The notes beneath the pieces are model-generated. The model searched no databases, had not been told where the DNA came from, and was given only the letters and a program-made list of their open reading frames with translations. Below are positions 7,601-10,614 of a DNA stretch of 10,614 nt, piece after piece (positions within the stretch are counted from its first letter, which is position 1; every line of letters begins with the position of its first letter). Source of the stretch: Chalara sp. BL73. Lineage: Eukaryota > Ascomycota > Leotiomycetes > Helotiales. The translations under genes and the position numbers were made by a program. The DNA lies in NCBI GenBank assembly GCA_918026815.1, contig CAKJVC010000050.1, positions 1 through 10,614 on the forward strand. Direction: 5' to 3'.

Positions 7601-10047
7601 CATGTTCGACGATGTAAGCGGTCTAGTTCAACGCCGCTTTTCTGTTGAAATGGATAGCACTCAGTTCTTTGTGACACATCAAAAGTGGTTTTCCCAACAG
7701 CTTCTCGAAATGTACTCGGGGTTTAACTATGGAACCTCTGCGGGATCATCCTGGCCGCCATGGGTTCCGATGGAGGTCATGTTTGACTTCCAAGGAGACC
7801 CTTTCGGTCTTAAGAGAGTGGTGCAGAAGACCTCGGCAAGTTTACGACTTGATAAGTATAATAAATTGCGGCTTAAGTACAATGATGAAATCAACGGTGA
7901 AGGACATCAGACAGCAAGCCCAAATAATGCGGAGAGTAAAATGGATCACCTCTGGGTGGAATTTCCACAGATTCGCGCTATCTGCAATTCATCTCAATAT
8001 TACGCAATGTACATCATTGTCTTAGACTTGCTAATGTATAGCGAGCCATTGGAGAAAACCAGAAACGAACGACTCGAGAAGATCATGCTTGCATCGGATT
8101 TCAGTGATTTGCGTGGCGCTCCAGAAATGGTCATCCGACTTCAAGAGCGAATCAGGCAGCTCGAGGAGATCAAAACGCAGTTCCAGATAAACTCAAAATA
8201 TTTAGACAAGAGGGGTTGGGAAGACAGGCTGATGCTGGATAAGGATCTGACAAGTTGCGAAGATGAATTGTTTTTTATCATGAAAGCCATAACCACAGCA
8301 CAGCGAAAATATGACGGGTCTCAAAGCAGCGGACTTCTCAGGTGGAACATATCATCTCAACAAATCGTGTGGCATCTCATTCGTGATAACAATGAGCCTT
8401 TGATGGAGTTTCAGCTTCAAGGAGCCGAGTACGACCGAACAGACAACGCTGACGGCTCACACCTAAATCTCATGCAAATTGGTAAGATTGTGGGTTTGAA
8501 TCTTCTTCCTGATGCCATATATCCCGAGATGTTTGCACCTTATGCGGATGCTGAACGTGGAACATTCAATGAAGGCGGTAACCAGCAAATGCTCAGGGTT
8601 TATTGGTACATGTTGGAAGCAATTGCTGGTATCCCGGTGATGGACCATTTCGAGGTCAATCTTTTCCCTATGAAAATTCAGCTCGAGCGTGAGGTCGGCA
8701 AGAGGCTCTTTGAGTACATATTCCCTGGAACAAAAGATGATAAGGGAGGCGTAAGCAAGAACAAGGCTCAGTCTCCATTCATAATTAAGAATATGATTCC
8801 GGCCGAGGATGACGAAGATGTCGATGCCGCAGGCAATCATTCGCAGAACTTAAACGTAAAAAATGCAGATCGTAAGGGCTCTGTTCCAAATGCTCGAGCA
8901 GGCTCCTTGGAGCTACGCCTGCGGCCAACAATGACTTCCGAAAACCGACCAAGTACGGCTGTACCACTCAAGAACAAGCCGGCAAGTATGCATTCCGTTC
9001 ATGCTGGAGACGGCCACCACTTCCGACTTTTTCAGTCTACCAGCAAGTCGGCCATGGGTGCCCGAGCAGGTTCATCAAAGTCTTTGAACAAGAAAACATC
9101 GCTTGAAAGCCTACAAGCCGCGTTGGCACCCCGTCCTGGTATTGTGCGCTCATCAACTCAAAGCTCAGCCGTCGATGCTGCCTCAGTGGGTAGTGGAGAG
9201 ATCAAGACCAAGAGAACATTCGCCATGGGTCGAAATGGCGGTAAATCGAAGAAAGAAGCTCCATCAGATGACTTGACTAAGATGATGGCCAGAGCATCTA
9301 ATTACAAGACACTTGCCTATGTGAAGATTCCCAGTGTTGTGCTTTGTCTGAGCTACAAAGGAAAGGGGGAGAGGAACATTGAGGACGTGCATGATTTTGT
9401 CTTTCGTCTGCCTATGATCGAGTACAGGAACAAGACATGGTCGAATTTGGACCTAGCATTGGCTCTTAAGAAAGATGTCATTAGAGCTTTGATCTCACAT
9501 ACTGGGGCCATCATTGGCAACAAATTCAGCAAGCATCGGCCAAATACCGCTCAGCAAAAGAACCTGAGAGAACTCGCCTCAAGCAGTATGCTCCTGACTC
9601 CGTCCGACAACTCATACGAGAACAGCGATACTAGTAGCATATTTGGTACAAGCCCAACGGATTCTCGAGCTTTTGAGCCACGTAGATCATTTGCATCTAG
9701 TAGGAACGGTGATGCCCAGACAACCGGAAGTGCCTCTGACAGCGTCTATTCAGCATCAATCCATTCTAATGGAAGAACGCGAGTATTTCCATCCTCTCTG
9801 AAAATGACGCCATCACATAACAATGATGATGACGAAAGCATTGCCGACAGCGAGATGCCTAGCTCAGAAAGCATGAAGAATGGCCATGCTGAGCATGAGG
9901 GAAAGCCGGAGGATTGTTCGCCAACACACTACATCGTCTAAAGAAGAATAAGGATGGAGGGTCAAGCCAGACAGTTGGGGAAACAGAAGATAGCGAGCCC
10001 GCTTCCAAGAAAAAACCAAGTCTTTGCTTGGGAAGATCGTGGGGTGA
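1205..10047 (+). CDS. FMP27: FMP27/Hob-family bridge-like lipid-transfer protein, interrupted by seven -1 frame changes
   Basis: Known of the family: giant rod-like RBG (repeating beta-groove) proteins such as yeast Fmp27/Hob1, fly Hobbit and human BLTP2 are anchored in the ER by an N-terminal helix. They carry lipid along a hydrophobic groove at ER-plasma membrane contacts. Seen here: a membrane helix at residues 8-27, a GFWDK motif (about 1388-1392), a WPPW motif (about 2185-2188) and a basic C-terminus. Bridging the frame changes gives about 2,949 residues, the usual size in filamentous fungi (yeast is about 2,630). The ATG at 1205 is chosen because the conserved N-terminus starts there and its context is good (G at -3, G at +4). 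No intron with convincing splice signals is needed. Each frame change lies in or beside a homopolymer and looks like one missing base, so this is probably a working gene in an imperfect sequence; a real pseudogene is not excluded. Family assignment is firm; the exact C-terminus is less so. Confidence 0.92.
1604..1606 (+). other. Frame change 1 (-1), AAA
   Basis: Stops at 1588-1590 in the downstream frame and 1619-1621 in the upstream frame confine the change to 1591-1618. One more A here would join RSK to SWQRL, as the family pattern requires. No believable splice donor/acceptor pair exists nearby. Confidence 0.75.
1607..3113 (+). CDS. FMP27: FMP27 segment 2: N-terminal RBG body (residues about 135-637)
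   Basis: This frame carries the family's N-terminal beta-groove region. Conserved-looking blocks in order are RLHRKINWIRMVDVVATN, GNFTMAVDTRRKMVDRSR, LTIRSVLFTPDGRESLE, LNVHGLLYKGLDGLRD, LKLGRIHIPYDDI and TFSVHMVRPEISDGVRQIV. The alternating hydrophobic pattern fits long beta strands lining a lipid groove; that is inference from the fold of the family. The frame stays open to a stop at 3352-3354. The conserved sequence leaves it earlier, near the A5 run at 3109-3113, because the next block (NFIRALPAWLLHFQLQGSDF) is read one frame back. Confidence 0.9.
3109..3113 (+). other. Frame change 2 (-1), A5 run
   Basis: Upstream family-like sequence ends around NVEPEKK, and downstream NFIRALPAW is one frame back. 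The only homopolymer of 5 or more in the interval about 3100-3141 is this A run. The site is inferred; the frame change itself is clear. Confidence 0.72.
3114..3403 (+). CDS. FMP27: FMP27 segment 3: short middle block (residues about 638-735)
   Basis: This short frame carries FIRALPAWLLHFQLQGSDF, then AEVAGVDEDISEETRGLAL, LQLESWTAEYRAQR and an Arg-rich linker ending QSPRK. Order and spacing fit the family, in which a groove strand pair is followed by a basic disordered linker. Its own frame stops at 3471-3473. The conserved continuation PTDGRRLAIHVRGLE is one frame back, so the frame changes at or near the A5 run at 3399-3403. Alone it would look like a small spurious ORF; only the family context identifies it. 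Confidence 0.86.
3399..3403 (+). other. Frame change 3 (-1), A5 run
   Basis: QSPRK upstream and VHHPTDGRRLAIHVRGLE downstream are in adjacent frames. The A5 run sits exactly at the join, and one more A gives a Lys-Lys-Gln-Gln linker. Confidence 0.8.
3404..6006 (+). CDS. FMP27: FMP27 segment 4: central RBG body with GFWDK motif (residues about 736-1602)
   Basis: The frame opens with HPTDGRRLAIHVRGLESF and continues through LVQYSLYRHYACGVATTV and WARIVSVKGLRVDLREH, the middle of the rod. It includes an Arg/Ser-rich, probably disordered loop at residues about 1078-1130 (4433-4590). The GFWDK motif lies at 5363-5377 and is followed by IRLSFHSRLTVAWTGDGDVH and LKGTRDPYMVTGNGAGF, diagnostic of the fungal GFWDK domain. 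A further conserved block ends in SYNTVHLTPRFFTHF. The frame then departs from the family at the T5 run 6002-6006. In this frame the sequence becomes unlike the family and stops at 6149-6151, whereas AWWSMFGGTMSLPIRQG continues one frame back. Confidence 0.92.
6002..6006 (+). other. Frame change 4 (-1), T5 run
   Basis: RFFTHF upstream and AWWSMFGG downstream are in adjacent frames directly either side of this T run. One more T gives His-Phe-Phe-Ala-Trp-Trp. This is the most precisely located of the seven sites. Confidence 0.85.
6007..6987 (+). CDS. FMP27: FMP27 segment 5: conserved WWSMF / SLPIRQG region (residues about 1603-1929)
   Basis: The block WWSMFGGTMSLPIRQGTLWP and the following KKFGRHLATIKYSLLLAPLF and HIYKHKDAEDYSEDIV are strongly family-like. 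Next comes GLKMRLDSFMLDMHQRREEF, where fungal homologues describe a histidine- and arginine-rich strand. An Asp-rich stretch (FSWIDMDDFVELDW) follows. A predicted coiled coil (VQLIQKRLDQLEGQMKAH, about 6715-6780) comes after it. The frame stops at 7099-7101. The next conserved block is one frame back, in a frame that itself has a stop at 6975-6977, which confines the change to 6978 up to about 7060. The best site is the GGG at 6985-6987. Confidence 0.9.
6985..6987 (+). other. Frame change 5 (-1), GGG (or nearby CCC)
   Basis: A stop at 6975-6977 in the downstream frame and the conserved FNNRF block bound the change between 6978 and about 7060. GGG at 6985-6987 is the first homopolymer; CCC at 6993-6995 or 7014-7016 would also do, so the position is approximate. 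Confidence 0.6.
6988..9901 (+). CDS. FMP27: FMP27 segment 6: C-terminal RBG body with WPPW motif and Ser-rich tail (residues about 1930-2901)
   Basis: The block SDFNNRFVIHNMQLKWNN, followed by LRYIHQVSQRRGFVYYLSRR, opens the C-terminal conserved region. A low-complexity Ser/Thr/Gln insert follows. The WPPW motif is at 7752-7763 within SSWPPWVPMEVMFDFQGDP, diagnostic of the fungal WPPW domain. Further on are a coiled coil (VIRLQERIRQLEEIKTQ, about 8130-8185) and FELNLFP-like strands (HFEVNLFPMKIQLEREVG). A disordered Ser/Lys-rich stretch comes next (about 8800-9250). A last folded block follows (YVKIPSVVLCLSYKGKGERN, 9319-9378). The rest is a long Ser/Asp-rich disordered tail. The frame stops at 9939-9941, but a basic family-like ending lies one frame back. 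Confidence 0.92.
9899..9905 (+). other. Frame change 6 (-1), GGGAAAG heptamer
   Basis: The change must lie between 9893 and 9938, bounded by stops in the two frames. GGG and AAA are adjacent here. The heptamer, read G GGA AAG in the incoming frame, fits the canonical -1 slippery pattern. A missing G or A, or a -1 slip, gives the same downstream protein. Confidence 0.65.
9902..10047 (+). CDS. FMP27: FMP27 segment 7: basic C-terminus (residues about 2902-2949)
   Basis: One frame back from segment 6 the sequence reads LFANTLHRLKKNKDGG and then an acidic/Lys-rich linker. The basic TLHRLKKNK stretch resembles the ending of fungal Fmp27 proteins and could contact acidic phospholipids (inference). 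A stop in this frame at 9890-9892 shows the frame is entered after 9892. A second -1 change near the A6 run 10010-10015 would give TKSLLGKIVG and a stop at 10045-10047, similar in style to the short Leu-Gly-Lys ending I recall for the family. Without it, the frame runs on to 10162 with no family-like sequence. The exact end is the least certain part of the gene. Confidence 0.65.
10010..10015 (+). other. Possible frame change 7 (-1), A6 run
   Basis: One extra A would change the ending from a 38-residue unrelated extension to TKSLLGKIVG and a stop at 10045-10047. A stop at 9991-9993 in the final frame limits how early the change could be. This rests on my recollection of how fungal homologues end, so it is weaker than the others. 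Confidence 0.5.
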
Positions 10048-10239
10048 TATATATTGTGTCATACACGCTTTGTTCTTTTGTAAAATTATGGAGGAATTGG
10101 CTCGAATATATATTGAGCATCATGGACGTGAGGAGGTCTGCATTCGTGGCGTTAATAGATGACATGGAACCATGTGGATTGGTAATTCTTGGAGTTGGGG
10201 AGTTTTCTACTCAGTACATACCAATATATATCTATATTG
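10047..10239. repeat. Three copies of an AT-rich 10-mer (ATATATATTG)
   Basis: ATATATATTG occurs at 10047-10056 and 10106-10115, and its reverse complement CAATATATAT at 10222-10231. The last copy is part of a small inverted repeat (10222-10228 with 10233-10239, 4-base loop). These copies are the likely polyadenylation efficiency elements (inference). Confidence 0.4.
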
Positions 10240-10614
10240 ACCTTTAAGGTGTGATATAATTAACATCAGTATGATTATTGCTTCTCACTTAATAGTTTTG
10301 TGTCTATATTTGGCGAGCTAAGATTTCCACTAGGCAAGAGATGTTCACTTCAAGTTTTAACAAATCATGGCACATCAGAATAATCACCAACATCAGACTT
10401 CAGCCTCGCGTATAAACAACTGACACGGACTCGGATCTACCGCTTCGCCGTAAATTTTCAAGATCGAGAACGGCAGCGAAGGCACCTCCCCATTAATGAA
10501 GAGATACGAGGTCAGTTCTCATTAAACAGATGGGCGAGGTGATGAGTAACAAACAGGACAGCCTGCGGAGGATGGGAAAGTATTGAGCTCCAAAAACGAA
10601 AAGGGAGCCGAGAC
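10048..10614. other. 3' flank with candidate 3'-end processing elements
   Basis: No convincing gene is visible on either strand. TATATA elements, like the efficiency elements of fungal 3'-end formation, occur at 10048-10053, 10107-10112 and 10225-10230, consistent with a 3' UTR of up to about 200 bases. The last 250 bases hold an imperfect hairpin (10443-10481) and could be the flank of a gene outside the window. Confidence 0.45.

Noticed and set aside
1205..10047. Several separate genes instead of one
   Set aside because: The frames follow each other in family order, with joins falling inside conserved blocks and no stop-promoter-start spacing between them. They are pieces of one protein.
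1205..10047. Repeat-induced point mutation as the cause of damage
   Set aside because: RIP makes C-to-T changes and stop codons. Here no in-frame stops occur within segments, and only one-base length changes are seen.
1205..10047. Csf1/BLTP1 or Vps13 family instead of Fmp27
   Set aside because: The GFWDK and WPPW motifs and the N-terminal anchor sequence are those of the Fmp27/Hob branch; I see no Vps13 adaptor-binding or chorein signature.
353..10513. 16-base near-match between about 354-370 and about 10497-10513 (GAAGAGATACGGGGT versus GAAGAGATACGAGGT)
   Set aside because: One mismatch over about 16 bases is expected roughly once by chance in a 10-kb window, and there are no flanking repeats to suggest a mobile element.
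10530..10586. 18-codon ATG ORF at the right edge
   Set aside because: Too short, no recognisable peptide and no supporting signals.

Overview
The window holds one very large protein gene on the + strand of a filamentous ascomycete (Pezizomycotina) nuclear genome, with non-coding DNA on both sides. The fungal assignment rests on the protein. Its reading frames contain the signatures of the fungal FMP27/Hob family: an N-terminal ER membrane anchor followed by a first beta-groove segment, the GFWDK motif, the WPPW motif, and the block beginning DFNNRFVIHN. I could not place it below class. The general look is Leotiomycetes-like, but that is only an impression.

Layout. Positions 1-1204 are the 5' flank. 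It has no convincing gene, but carries a compact GC-rich inverted repeat (413-478), several CCAAT-type boxes, and a chain of short upstream ORFs just before the main start. Positions 1205 to about 10047 are the FMP27 homologue. It is apparently intron-free, about 2,949 residues if every frame change is bridged, and ordered ER anchor, long RBG (repeating beta-groove) body, Arg/Ser-rich loop, GFWDK region, WPPW region, coiled coil, disordered Ser-rich tail and basic C-terminus. Positions 10048-10614 are the 3' flank, with three copies of an AT-rich 10-mer suited to 3'-end processing, and no recognisable neighbouring gene.

The most striking point is that this single gene is split over all three + frames by seven frame changes. 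Each one moves by -1, so each looks like one missing base. Each can be placed in or beside a short homopolymer (A, T or G, 3-6 nt). Between the changes the protein is intact and conserved, with no in-frame stops. The likeliest explanation is homopolymer undercalling in an unpolished assembly. Recent pseudogenisation and -1 recoding are less likely alternatives. One site (9899-9905) happens to match the canonical X_XXY_YYZ slippery pattern in the correct frame.

Biologically, FMP27/Hob proteins (Hobbit in flies, BLTP2/KIAA0100 in humans, SABRE in plants) are bridge-like lipid-transfer proteins. They are anchored in the ER and reach to the plasma membrane at contact sites. I see no novel multi-gene system here.
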